This document shows, one piece after another, positions 1 to 10,300 of a stretch of 64,000 bases of DNA. The translations under genes were made by a program, and so were the position numbers. This DNA comes from Pollenia angustigena. Lineage: Eukaryota > Arthropoda > Insecta > Diptera > Polleniidae. A model generated the notes under the pieces. The model did not search any database and was not told where the DNA came from. It was given only the letters and a program-made list of their open reading frames with translations. Location: NCBI GenBank assembly GCA_930367215.1, contig OV884060.1:11674001-11738000 (forward strand), read 5' to 3'. Numbering within the stretch: position 1 is the first letter of the stretch; every line of letters starts with the position of its first letter.

Positions 1-359
1 GATAGGATAAGCTACACCTATGCGCATTTAACTGGTTGCTTAGGCCAGATCGTCAGGAAATTTCATCCAAAGATTTTAGAAAAACAAATAAAACTGTTAA
101 GCGAATCAGAATTTTAAACCCCAATTTTACTTGAAACAATATCCAAGCTTAAACAAAAACAACAACAATAAACAGTGAGTTTATCTTTTCTTACAGTCCC
201 GACTACAATTGGTTGATTTTTTGTCAACCTCGAATGTAAGTGGGTAAAGAAAAAACAAAAATAAAATCGAATTACTTTATTTTATTTTGGCAGTTCAAAA
301 ATTTGTTTTTATTTACAACTAGCTGACCCGGCAAACGTTGTTTTGCCATATAACTTATA

Positions 360-1150
360 TTTTTCAGATGTTACTGTGTCTGCATGCCAAATTTTAAGAA
401 AACCGGTTTATTAGAAGAAAATAATTTAAATTATAGGCTATAGTTCTTTCCAGATGTTCTACTATTTGCCTGTCAAATTTCAAAAAAATCAGTTGATTAG
501 TTAAGAAGATATAGGAAGGAGGAGCTTTTACCTCTATTGCCCTATTTCATACTCTGTTCTCTTTTAGATGTTACAGTATCTGCATGACAAAATTTAAGAA
601 AACAGGTTGATTAGTTAAGAAGATATAGGGTGGGGGAGCTTTTAACCCTCTTGCTCTATTTAACTCCCTAAATTATAAAACTATAGGCTATAGTTCTTTC
701 CAGCTGTAACACTATTTGCCTGCAAAATTTCAAGAAAATCAGTTGTGTAGTTAAGAAGATGTAGGGAAGGGGAGCTTTTACCGCTATTGCCCTATCTCAC
801 GCCCTATTCCGTATTTCCTTTCAGATGTTACAGTGTCTGCATGCCAAATTTTAAGAAAACATGGTGATTAGCTTTGAATCTTTTAGAGGGGAAGCTTTTA
901 CCCCTCTTGCCCTATTTCACGCCCTTAATAATAAAACTTATAGGCTATAGTTCTATCCAGATGTTACACTATTTGCCAGCAAAATTTCAAGAAATCGATA
1001 AATAAGTAAAAAGATATAGGGAAGGGGAGCTTTTACCCCCTTGCCCTATTTTACGCCCTATTTCCTTTACGAAGTTACAGTGTCTGCATGCCAAATTTAA
1101 AGAAACCCGGTTGATTAGTTAAGAATGTATAGGGAGGTGGAGCGAATGGC
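360..1150 (-). repeat. Tandem array inside the Helitron (about 120-bp units in about 240-bp pairs)
   Basis: The stretch consists of imperfect units alternating between two versions. One reads around ATGTTACAGTGTCTGCATGC and the other around TTTGCCTGCAAAATTTCAAG. Each is followed by GTTAAGAAGATATAGG and GGGGAGCTTTTACC. The same alternation appears in reverse orientation at 63640-64000, so the array is part of the element rather than a local expansion. Confidence 0.75.
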
Positions 1151-1194
1151 CTATTTTGCGCCCTCTAGCGATATAAAATAAACTTTACGAACTA

Positions 1195-1425
1195 TTCACA
1201 TACCTAAAGGCCCAAATACATTGATCAAAATACTCATCAAGCATTGTGGTAGTATTAGTGAAAATGTGTTTGTATGTGTCACACCGACGATGCTGGATGG
1301 AAAATCAAAAAATTTAGATATGACGGCGAATATTACGTCAAGCACACGTACACGATGAATTCGCCGGCTGGACAAGCATTTGACAAGTGTATTTTGGCCT
1401 TAACAAATACACATACACAATTTCA
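1195..1425. repeat. Segment shared with 5420-5625 (inverted), about 97% alike, small open frame
   Basis: The block from about 1195 to 1400 is the reverse complement of about 5420-5625. Over the 118 bases from the ATG I count three differences. One frame from 1274 is open in both copies and begins MCHTDDAGWKIKKFRYDGEY. The overlapping frame and the opposite strand are also partly open, so I cannot say that any is coding. I do not recognise a protein family. It may be a fragment picked up by a Helitron-like element. Confidence 0.6.
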
Positions 1426-1667
1426 TAAAAATCAGTCAGTCAAGCCTTTTTATAGGAGTTCATTTCATATTTCATATTTGTATGGAAATATATAAGAAAA
1501 TCTAAATGCCATATCTCCGTAACCCCTGGCCCGATTTCGTGCAAACTTAATATAAACTATCTACAGACTATCCCCAACGTACCCTAATTTTGTTTGAAAT
1601 CGGTCGACCCGTTTCCGAAGTTAAAGGTGACATCAAAGTGTACACTTCTTTTTATATTTATAATAGA

Positions 1668-2990
1668 TTTAATCATGTGAATTGAACTTTTAATCAAGCG
1701 AATTCTTCGTTATATAAAGCTATCGAGTATTTTTTGTGTAAAAAAACTTCGCAAAAAACGAATTTTAGCGGACTCAGCAAAAAATTCGGTAAACTGAGTT
1801 TTTAGTTACAACAAAGTAAGTTGAACTGACGTTTCACTGTACATGAATCCCATTTTTTTTTCTTTAATTAAAACTTTTAATTAAAATACCGGAAATATGG
1901 CACTTATTATACTCTAAAAAGTACTATTGTAATCGACATTTATCAAGAGTCTTCTATTTCGATGGTTTATTTAAAACTGTAATTAAACGATAATTTACAT
2001 GTGTTACTGATTTATTTCAAATTCCATTTAATGACCTTCAAACTTATTAAACATTTCATTAAGAATCAAAATAAATCAAAAAAAATTTTTTAACCTGTCA
2101 TCTCTGTAAATTTGTAAACAATTTACCAAATTTTCAAAAAAAAAAAAAAAAAAAACATCTTTAAAATCTTATTGGAATTCTGTCCGTTTTAGATATTTTT
2201 TTTTTTCTAAAATTCGATTTGTATTTTTTTTTTTTTTGATTGTGGCGATATTGGAAATAACCATTCACTTGTTTTAAGAGTGTATGTGTGTTTTGGAAAA
2301 GTACATCAATATAATCATGTAGTATTTATACTACATAATATAACATACCATTTCAAAAAAAAAAAAAAAAATATTATTACGAATAACATGCCACCACCAT
2401 CATCGTCATCTTCAGCAGCCACCACTTACTCGCTCACTCACTGCAATAGTTACCAAGCAGCCAACCAACGAAATCCAAAACATTACAATAATTTAAATCT
2501 TTTGCTGGTTACCGCCATTCCAATTCAAAACATCGCAAAACAACAACAACAACAGAAAACAATAATGCAATCAATACATTTAAAGATGATGATCTTTTTT
2601 GTTTTGTTTTAAATGAATTAAAAACAAAACTTTGTTAAAATATTTTAAGAAAAGATAATAAGAAATAGTCACACTTAAATTTTACTTGTGGTTTCTTTGT
2701 CCCTCCCAGCCCTCCCCTCCCCTACCCTTCCTTCCTTCTACTCACTGTACAAGCGGTAACTAATGACAATTGTCTGAAATTCCTATTGATTTTCTTAGGG
2801 AATTTTTAGTTTTTCTTAATGAACTGCAACAATTTTGTTTGTGTATTTTACAATTTAATGATTATTTTTTAGGCTTCCGTTTAATGTAAAATTTAAAAGA
2901 GACGAGTTTATCTTAAAGTTTGAATATTTTTTTCTAAGCTTTCAATGCCTGTTTTAATTTAAACAAAAAACTTTAATTTTATTTAAATTT
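1668..2990. other. A+T-rich stretch with homopolymer runs; weak low-complexity open frame
   Basis: There are long A and T runs at 2137-2155, 2200-2240 and 2350-2370. A plus-strand frame from 2389 to 2612 encodes a Ser-run and Gln-run peptide (MPPPSSSSSAATTYSL near its start, five Gln near its end). It is low-complexity CCA/TCA/CAA repeat sequence, could be 5' untranslated or intronic, and matches nothing I recognise. A pyrimidine-rich CCTCCC tract lies near 2700-2740. Nothing else is identifiable. Confidence 0.3.
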
Positions 2991-3029
2991 GTTGCAATTT
3001 AGGGCATAAAATAAGCAGTTTTATTATAA

Positions 3030-3640
3030 GCCACAAAAAAAAATCGAAGATATGCTCATTAAATATGCACTTAAAACTCTAAAATATGCATTAAAAAAAT
3101 AAAAAATATGCACCTAAAACTTGAACATTTTTCATAAAAAAGGGATTTTTACTTTATTTTAGACAAAAAAAATTAAAAAATTCAGTCATTGTTATTCAAA
3201 GGTACAATATTTTTTAAAACTTTATTTAAATTACTAATTTAAACGTTTGTTTGCATAAACAAATAAATACTTTTTTATATTAACAAAAGTAAACCTGCTC
3301 GGACGCATAAAACCTATGGTACATAGAAAGAAGTTATAGGAGCATATTTGAAGGATGCCAATTAAATTTATTCCAAAAAAATTTTAAAATCAATAAATAA
3401 ATTTGTTTGAAATATTTTTTTAAAATATGTATGTATATTAAAAAAATATATCACTTAAAAATGTACAAATATGCATTTAAAACCAAAATATGCATTTAAA
3501 CCAAAATATTCAACAATATGCAAAACAAATCGATGCCATTTTTAAGCAAATTGAATGATTCGGAAAGATAATTGGTCGACATCGATCTCAGGTTATCCAC
3601 AAAAAAACATGCATTTGCATGGAAATCGCATCCCTACTAA
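3030..3640. mobile_element. hAT-like MITE remnant with ATATGCA repeats
   Basis: The motif ATATGCA followed by TTTAAAAC recurs at least six times between 3050 and 3500. The right edge, read in reverse, is TAGTAGGGATGCGATTTCCA, a terminus of the TAGGGATGC type seen in some hAT elements. A similar CACTAGGGATGCC sequence stands alone at 27563. I could not find the opposite end or a target duplication, so the boundaries are approximate. Confidence 0.4.
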
Positions 3641-4019
3641 TGACTAACTAGAACCGAATAGTTTGCAACGGCGATTTGTTGACAAGGTTTAATCAGACAA
3701 CTTGTCAGCCGGCCAACAAAATTTACGGATATCGTTTGATCAATTTAGAAACAGATTCTAAGTCGTTCGGTATAGTGAAAGTCGGTCAAGAGCCAATATT
3801 TCAATGCGAATAACATCTGCCATCGCAAACGCATAATACCCTTTTATTTTATAAGATGACTCGTTCGATAAATAAAAGTCATATTTGACAAATAACGCTT
3901 ACATTAACTTAAACTTCAATCTTCTAAGTAAAGTAGTTCCCAGCATTATTTTATTAGAGGAGAAAGAAAGTCTAACTAATCAATATGTGAACTAGTTCCC
4001 GAATATAACTTTTTCATAT

Positions 4020-4942
4020 ATAAAAGAATTTTGTTCGCATTACCAATGAATTTTGACATTAATCCCATGAAAAATTGCATTAAAATGGAATTTATGCAGC
4101 GCTTCGTTGGATCAATTAAACCTGTTTCATTAAAAGGATTTAATGAAACATTACATTAATTCTATGAATATTATTCATTGGATGAATACTTTCAATAAAG
4201 TAAAAAAAATTTAATTTTTTTATTTATTTTTTTTTAATTATTTTTTTTTTATTTTTTCTTATTTTATTTTATTTTTTTTCTGTCTCTGGCGGGAATCGAT
4301 CGCGCAACTTCGGTGCTGATAGACAAGCTCATTACCAGCTAGCCTACCGGGGCAGTATAGTTTTTGGATAAAAAAAAACTTGTTTTTTACTCAATTAAGA
4401 GCGTAAATATGAGATTAAATTGTCCATAACAACAATAACAACGTTGATTGAAAGTGGATTGAAAGTTTTTGTTTCATTACTATAATGACATTTTTATTGT
4501 CATAATGAAAATTTTAATTTATGAAGGCAATTATTGAAATATGTTGCTTTCATAAAAAAAATTTTGATTTCATAAATTTAATGTCATACATGTAACATTA
4601 GATGTATGAAATTATTAAATCTTACATTTTTTAATTAACAATTAAACATTTTTTTAAGGAAACTATAATTTTGTATTAATTTATGAATATAGTTATGTTT
4701 GTATATTGTTTTTTTTTATGTTCCCAATTAAAATTTTTTGTTTAACTTGGACAAACTTAAGTTTTCATATATCCAATGAAAATTTTTAACGTAATTACGA
4801 AATCCAATGAAGCGATTTTAACGAAAATACTTCATTATAACTATGAAATTCCATTTAGACAATGAAAATTTTCATTTACCCAAGGAAAATTTTTTTATGA
4901 AAATGATTCATAAAATATATGAAGAATTTTTCTTTCAGTGTA
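4020..4942. mobile_element. CACTGAAAG-family element, copy 1 (left end unclear)
   Basis: The right end is TTTTTCTTTCAGTG at 4929-4942. The interior repeats ATTAATCCAATGAAAA-type motifs (4048-4090, 4770-4870). The same motifs and terminus occur in a fuller copy at 37131-38232. The left terminus is not clear. A tRNA-like SINE is inserted at about 4210-4367. No coding sequence is visible. Confidence 0.5.
4210..4367 (-). mobile_element. tRNA-derived SINE candidate
   Basis: On the minus strand the sequence begins GCCCCGGTAGGCTAGCTGG, which resembles a tRNA 5' end with an RNA polymerase III A box. About 50 bases later comes GATCGATTCCCGCC, close to the B-box consensus GGTTCGANTCC. It then runs into an A-rich tail of AAAATAAAAT type. 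TAAAAAAAA with a following TT occurs near both ends (4200-4212 and 4368-4380), a possible target duplication. It lies inside the CACTGAAAG element. A decayed tRNA gene is the alternative, but the A-rich tail favours a SINE. Confidence 0.55.
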
Positions 4943-5267
4943 CATAAGTACGTTCACTTAACCACTATTCCCTAAAATCAATGTTTTGTTGTTGAAGTTC
5001 CAGTGCCAAATAAAATAAATAAATACGTTCGTAGAAGAAGTAGTTCTTGTTCTTAGGAGAATTTAAATTTCAAATATTTGTTTTATTAAAATCTTTCCTA
5101 GAATAAAGTTTAATACAAACTTTTCGTTGAAAATAAAAATTTTGTTAATAATTGTCTTAATTAATATTTTGATTAAAAAATAATGTCAAATTCAAATATT
5201 TTGACTGAAAAAATGATCATAAAATATTTTAAATAAAAATATTTTGATGAACATTTTCGTTAAATAA

Positions 5268-5640
5268 AGTGATCAAATACGCAATATGCAACATACAACC
5301 CGCAATATAAAGGATATATCAAGATTGCTGGCAGTATTAACGGGACATTGGATGTTTGGCAGGCATGCAAGTAAAATAGCTCATATAAAGTATTTGTTTA
5401 GAGGAAAAACATAGTCTAAAGGGCCAATTACACTTGTCAAATGCTTGTTCAGCGGGCGAATTCATCGTGTACGTGTGCTGGACGTAATATTCGCCGTCAT
5501 ATCTAAATTTTTTGATTTTCCATCCAGCATCGTCGGTGTGACACATACAAACACATTTGCACTAATACTACCACAATGCTTGATGAGTATTTTGAACAAT
5601 GCATTTGGGCCTAACTAATCAATATGTGAACAAGCTCCCG
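5268..5640 (+). repeat. Dispersed repeat sharing parts with 1195-1425 and 11020-11110
   Basis: The left 75 bases (CAACCCGCAATATAAAGG and AAGATTGCTGGCAGTAT) recur at 11026-11105. The right 200 bases are the inverse of the Helitron segment at 1195-1425. The flank TCTAACTAATCAATATGTGAAC at 3970 resembles 5612-5632, so this repeat may interrupt an older one. Family unknown. Confidence 0.5.
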
Positions 5641-5736
5641 AATAGAAATTTTTCACACATAAATATGTACTTTCTTAGAAGAAGTTGTTCTTAAGTGAAC
5701 TAGTTCTTAGGAAAATTTGTTTTTAAATGAACTGTG

Positions 5737-6441
5737 CCCATGTTCTGTAACTCTCGCGTCGAGATAGTTTTCGATTGAAATGTGTGAAAGTAAACAAAAA
5801 TGCCATCAATTGAAACAAACAGCTGTTTTTCTCACTTAACTGTGTCTGTAACTTTTTTGGCGAGTACAAGCTGTCACGTAGGGAAATTACTCGCCAATTT
5901 ACAGAAAAAGTGTGTGTATCATTTTGGTGAGAAAAGTTCCCGCTTTGAACTGTCAAATAAACTCACGAATAAAAATGGGGCGAGAAAAAATTTTAACACT
6001 AAAAAACAATTAAAAATGCAAAATGCAAAGAATAATAATAATAATATTTTGTTCTTGGCACATTTTTCATTGTTTTATTATTTTGCTTTTAAAATTTTAA
6101 TAAAATATACGAATGACTTCAAAGCTCGTTTGCAAACAACAAACATTTAAGTCGCTCTTTACACAATTTGGTAAAGTCGACAGTTGTATTTTCGCCGCCG
6201 TCGTTGAAAACTTTTAAATTTTTGATAAATTTTGGTCGCCGTCAACGTTATGTGTTACTGGCGTTCTGAACGTCTGGAATATCACATCGGCTTCGAATGC
6301 AATATTTTGACATTTATAACATAACGACGTAATCTCTTTTGATAGTTTTCGACATTTTTCTCACTTTTCGAGAAACGATGGAATATTTTGTTTCACACCT
6401 TTTCGATGCAAAATGTTCTCACTAAAGTTACAGAACATGGG
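5737..6441. mobile_element. CCCATGTTCTGTAAC-ended element, copy 1
   Basis: Left end CCCATGTTCTGTAACT at 5737 and its inverse at 6426-6441 bound a 705-bp element. The right 340 bases match 62108-62435 in inverse orientation, including ATATTCCATCGTTTCTCG and AGAGATTACGTCGTTA. No transposase frame is convincing: the 116-residue frame at 5800 is A+T-rich filler. I see no clear target duplication. Superfamily unknown. Confidence 0.6.
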
Positions 6442-7150
6442 TACTGGTTTATGAAAAAGGCTATGTATGTTTTACTGAATAAAATACTGCTACTTTTTCG
6501 TCCCCGATTGTATTGATTGTTATTTTTTTTTTAATTCTACAAGTACTTTATGTAGTACTTACATGCACTAAAATAAGTATTAACAATTGTAACCAATTTG
6601 CTGTAAATATTTTTTCAAAGAATGATGCAACTTTTTTTTATTAAAGGCATGTATTTTTTGAGGGTTTATAAGCAAAATTGAATTAAAAAAAGCAGCAATT
6701 GATTTTTTTTTTTATAAAAATTTATATGGTTAAAAAGCCGACTTTTCAATTCATTCGTATGGGAAACTTAATAAGTTACACGCGACAGCAGTTCAATAAT
6801 GAGATTAAATTCGATGTAAAAGGATAAAAAAAATTTTAATTGTTATTGAAGAAATTGTTTAACGATGAGTAAGTTTTTAGAGAAAATTAGATTTTAGATG
6901 AATAAGTTCAAAGAAGAAGAATGTTTATTACGACAAATTATTGTTATGTGAATTAATGCATTGTTTACTTTGTTCTTATATTAACAAGTTCTTCAGAAAA
7001 CCATTTTCTAGAATAACTTGTTTGAACGAGAATAGTTTTTAGTAAAAGCTATGCCTAGATAAACAAATTCTTAGATAAACTATTAGAAAACTTTTTTCCA
7101 GGTAAAGATGTTCTAAGGAGTATTTAGCTTTAAATGAACTAATTCATATC
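6442..7150. other. A+T-rich degenerate repeat, no gene
   Basis: Around 6890-7150 the phrases AAGTTCTTAG and TTAAATGAACT recur and resemble 5640-5730. This suggests one older repeat interrupted by the CCCATGTTC element. Nothing else is identifiable. Confidence 0.35.
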
Positions 7151-8040
7151 AGGTGATTTTTTAAGAGCTATAGGAAAGTTAGAAAAAAACACATAAAATT
7201 CAGAAATATGCATGAAATCTTTATTTGAATCGATAGTACGGTCCATATAATTTAATGTTTGAAGATTATTTCATGCAAATGTTGACCGTGACTGCGCCTC
7301 AAATGGTCCATCCGCTTAGTCCAATTTTGGCATACTCTTTCCAACATTTCGGCCGGTATCTCATGAATAAATGCTTCAATGTTGTCTTCCAATGCGTCAA
7401 TTTAAGCGGGCATGTGTGTATAGACATGAGTTTTAACACAAAAAATAGTTAAATCGCTCGATCTAGGCGGCCAATTGACCGGTCCCGAACGTGAATTAAA
7501 ATGTTCACCGAACTCGCCTCTCAATAAGTCCATTGTTAAGCGTGCTGTGTGGCATGTGGCACCGTCTTGTTGAAACCACATGTCATGCAAGTCAAGCTCT
7601 TGCCATTTGGGAAAAAAAAAGTTGGATATCATCTCACGGTAGCGCTCACATTCACATTTCTTTGATTCGCATCATCTTTGAAGAAGTACGGTCCAATGAT
7701 GCCACCAGCCCATTAACCGCTCCAAACAGTGACTTTTTCTGGATGCGTTGGTATCTCTTGCAATGCTTCTGGCTGATCTTCACTCCAAAATCGACAATTC
7801 TGCTTATTAACATACGCATTGAGCCAAAATTAACTGACCTTAAAATGGAAGAAGCGCGCGATGAACTTTCTTAACAGAGCACGCATTTTGATAATAAAAT
7901 TCAATAATTTGCAAGCGTTGTTCGTTTGTAAGACGATTCATGGTTAAATTATAAACCAAACTGAAGATGTTTGACAGTGAAACAAAACACGAAACGTGCG
8001 TCAGCTGTTTAAACCAGTGTTGCCAAAAAGATAATCACCC
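7151..8040 (-). mobile_element. Internally deleted mariner element
   Basis: The ends read inward as AGGTGATTTTTTAAGAGCTA (7151) and, on the opposite strand, GGGTGATTATCTTTTTGGC (8040). Between them lies a minus-strand transposase relic (7240-7941). The element is about 0.9 kb, shorter than the usual 1.3 kb of intact mariners, because the middle of the gene is missing. A near-perfect hairpin abuts the 8040 end. Confidence 0.85.
7240..7941 (-). pseudogene. Mariner transposase relic, N-terminal and catalytic parts fused by deletion
   Basis: The minus-strand start at 7941 reads MNRLTNEQRLQIIEFYYQNA, the N-terminal DNA-binding region. Near 7830 it jumps to FWLNAYVNKQN, which lies after the first catalytic aspartate of this family, so that residue and several hundred bases are deleted. 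The frame then runs through MWFQQDGATCHTA (second Asp, near 7575) and NWPPRSSDLT (third Asp, near 7450). I count 36 residues between these two. Downstream, the phrase EDNIEAFIHEIPAEMLERVC occurs in another frame. There are stops and frameshifts, so it is inactive. The family is established knowledge, and the deletion is seen directly. Confidence 0.85.
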
Positions 8041-8180
8041 TTATTGTGTTTGGCGTATTTAAAATACGCCTACGACAGTTTGGTAATAGATTAAAGGAAA
8101 AAAGTTCACGTTCTCTTTAATCTATTACCAAACAGTCGTAGGCGTATTTTAAATACGCCAAACACAATAAGGGTGAATAG
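8035..8180. repeat. Near-perfect 56-bp inverted repeat (hairpin)
   Basis: The arms 8041-8096 and 8118-8173 are complementary with one mismatch and are separated by about 21 bases. The pairing continues for six more bases through TCACCC/GGGTGA into the mariner terminus. Just beyond lies TAGCTAAAAAATCACCC, another mariner-end-like sequence (8178-8194). It may be a tiny MITE or a snap-back product of the mariner end. Confidence 0.8.
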
Positions 8181-8197
8181 CTAAAAAATCACCCATT

Positions 8198-8758
8198 AGA
8201 ATTTCTCCTCATTAGCAAAATTTGGTCAAAACTGTTAAGTTCGTTATAAAAATTAATTTTGTTATAAATAAACAAAATTTTAGCAACTTAATTGGCAACA
8301 AATCTCGCATAAAAAAAATATATTTTAATGACAATAAAAGTTGTTTTTTATTCGATATTTTCTTTAAGATGTTAATGACTTGTAAGTTTACCCTCGCATA
8401 TTTTATAATCCCTACATAATGTGCGTAATAGAATGCATTTTTCAGCATATTATGTATGCTGAATTCTCATGCGCTTTGTGTTGTAATATTTCGCAATTGA
8501 ATCTTATTGGTACTTAATTACATTGTTCGACTATTTGATGATGATATTCGGTTGCGAAAAAGGAATTGTAAAAGAAAAAATAAAGAAAAAAACAAATAAA
8601 AATGTGTTGTTATTTTTTTTTTTTTTTATTAAAACGTTTAATCGAATAAATTCTCGTTGGAAAATTATTAAGGAAAGTTACTTTCGTTAAGTTTAAAAAA
8701 TAATTATTTTTAATAAAAAAATTAAAAAATAATTATTTGTTTTATTAAAATCTTTCCT
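8198..8758. other. A+T-rich, no gene seen
   Basis: Only short open frames on both strands, mirror images of each other, and a T-run near 8610-8630. The phrase TTTTATTAAAATCTTTCCT at 8740 recurs at 5085. At 5085 it continues directly into the sequence that here resumes only at 10008, so the elements between 8760 and 10006 are insertions. Confidence 0.4.
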
Positions 8759-8913
8759 GCACGCAAAGAAAAAACATGGTTGTGGTAAACATATTCTAAG
8801 AGCAACATATTATGATAAGAATTATGATTGTAGTCACCATATTAAGATTATTATTGAATCATATTATGACTAAATATACTCGTACTATTACATCATAATA
8901 TTTTTCCCTTAAT

Positions 8914-9086
8914 CATATTATTATTCTGTTAATCATACTAAGTTAAGAAGTAATCAAATTATTGTCATGTTAATCATAATAAGCTAAGAAATTAATCATA
9001 TTATTGTCATGTTAATCATAATAAGCTAAGAAGTAATCATATTATCATCATGTTAATCATAATAAATTTAGAAGCAATCATATTAT
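8914..9086 (+). repeat. Four tandem units of about 46 bp
   Basis: Units contain AATCATATTATTGTCATG followed by TTAATCATAATAAGCTAAGA with small changes. They lie inside the CACGCA element. Confidence 0.75.
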
Positions 9087-9194
9087 GATACAGCACCTTT
9101 CATAGCTGTCATAAAAATACAAAATAAATTAAAATATTTTTGCATCGATTTTTTATTTTGTGACTTTTTAAAATTTTTCTTAATGTTAATCAAA

Positions 9195-9412
9195 TAGCGG
9201 AGTTCAATATAAGGCTTGCAAAAGAGCAAATAAAAAATCTGTGGTTTTCATGGGCAGCCGCGTGTGTCCATTTTTAAGATGTTGATGAAATATCGTAGCA
9301 CTTTTATAAAATATAACGAAATCTCTGTGTCTTTTGTTGTTGGATTTTACAAAAAAACTATGATATTTTGCATTTGCACTATTACATCACTAATACCGAA
9401 TGAACTCCGCTA
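9195..9412. mobile_element. TAGCGGAGTTCA MITE
   Basis: It begins TAGCGGAGTTCA and ends with the exact inverse TGAACTCCGCTA; the outer TA may be the target duplication. A diverged partial copy lies at 23384-23540 and shares ACGATATTTTACATTTGCGC-type sequence. Non-coding, nested in the CACGCA element. Confidence 0.7.
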
Positions 9413-9889
9413 ATATTTTAATTTTTTAATTTCTTTAAACTTATTTTTTTTTATGGAATTTTATCTTTTAATTGTTTAACCGCTCACAAATAAAAAAACG
9501 ACACAACTGCTTCAAAATTATTTTACAAATGGCGCTAGCATAATATGATTAGAGTGAAAATAGTTTGATTGCATCTTTAACATAATATGATAAATGTATA
9601 GAAAGTTATCATGTTATGGCTATTAAATATCATGATATGGTTGTGAGAAATATAATATGTTTAGAAAGTTATCATAATAAAGTTGTTAGAAAAATAATTA
9701 TTTTTCGGTCAACAATACTCAAATTCATAATTGCGATAAACATTGATATGTTTACAGTAACTATAATATTGTTGATATTAAATTAAAATAACAATTATTT
9801 GTGTACGACAACAATATATTGTTACACTAAACATAGTGTTGTTGCCGTAAACATGCCCAACCATATTTTTTCTCTGCGTGTGGGCCCTG

Positions 9890-10006
9890 ATTCTCAAAAC
9901 TTCAAGTTACAAATCTACAAGTAGAATATATTTGAAACAAAAACAAAAATTTGAAAATTGTTGTTTTTTTAAGGTATTTTACTTGTAGTTTTGAGAAACA
10001 GGGCCT
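9890..10006. mobile_element. Short GGGCCCTG-ended MITE
   Basis: The first 25 bases (GGGCCCTGATTCTCAAAACT) recur inverted at the right end (AGTTTTGAGAAACAGGGCC). It is about 117 bp, non-coding, and directly abuts the CACGCA element. It ends where the interrupted host sequence resumes. Confidence 0.65.
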
Positions 10007-10013
10007 TGGAATA

Positions 10014-10300
10014 AAGTTTAATACAAACTAATCGTTGAAAATAAAAATCATAAAATTTAATTTTCATTAAGTTATTTTTACTAAAGGAAGGAATTTTGCA
10101 ACATGAAATTAATTAAAATTTATTGATAATTTTTATTCTTGGCTGAGCTGAGGCTCGAACTCGGGTTGAATTTACGTTTCGAGAATAACCACATTCTCAT
10201 CATCAGAATGCTTTGCGTTCTACCCTCTGTACCACTGCCTGCCAGCTAACAGTCAAACATTAATCTTTAACCAATTATATTGGTGGTTCAAAATATTGTT
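10014..10300 (-). mobile_element. Foldback family with tRNA-like core, copy 1
   Basis: On the minus strand the core reads GTGGTACAGAGGGTAGAACG, then about 60 bases on, ACCCGAGTTCGAGCCTC, a B-box-like motif. It continues into TTCATGTTGCAAAATTCCTT and TTAATGAAAATTAAAT, the arm shared by all copies. Only one arm is clear here. Confidence 0.65.

Larger units (their letters stand above)
319..1667 (-). mobile_element. Non-autonomous Helitron, both ends readable
   Basis: Read on the minus strand, the element starts with TCTATTATAAATATAAAAAG (1667 downward) and ends with a GC-rich hairpin (stem GGCAAA/TTTGCC) a few bases before a terminal CTAG at 322-319. The base before the 5' TC is A and the base after CTAG is T, the A|T insertion site of Helitrons, and there is no target duplication. 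These end features are established for Helitrons. No Rep/helicase coding sequence is present, so it is non-autonomous. The 3' half is a tandem array. A related copy starts at 62436 on the plus strand, and its array is at 63640-64000. The interior also holds a segment shared with 5420-5625. Confidence 0.75.
8760..9880. mobile_element. CACGCA-ended inverted-repeat element
   Basis: The left end CACGCAAAGAAAAAACATGG (8760) matches the inverted right end CACGCAGAGAAAAAATATGG (9880). The next bases also correspond (GTAAACAT on both sides). Inside are a four-unit tandem repeat and a nested 218-bp MITE. No coding sequence was found. The uninterrupted site is visible at 5085-5115. Superfamily not assigned. 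Confidence 0.65.

Noticed and set aside
360..1150. Possible satellite DNA
   Set aside because: The array is confined within Helitron ends and occurs in the same position in another Helitron copy, so it is part of the element.
2280..2612. Open frame with Ser and Gln runs
   Set aside because: Low-complexity triplet repeats and an A-run explain it. No conserved domain, and no splice or start context that decides.
5800..6150. Open frame of 116 codons
   Set aside because: Lies in the CCCATGTTC element and is Asn/Lys/Phe-rich as expected from A+T-rich DNA. The second copy at 62.1 kb has no matching frame.
7533..7874. Plus-strand open frame of 113 codons
   Set aside because: It is antisense to the mariner transposase relic, which has recognisable catalytic motifs on the minus strand.
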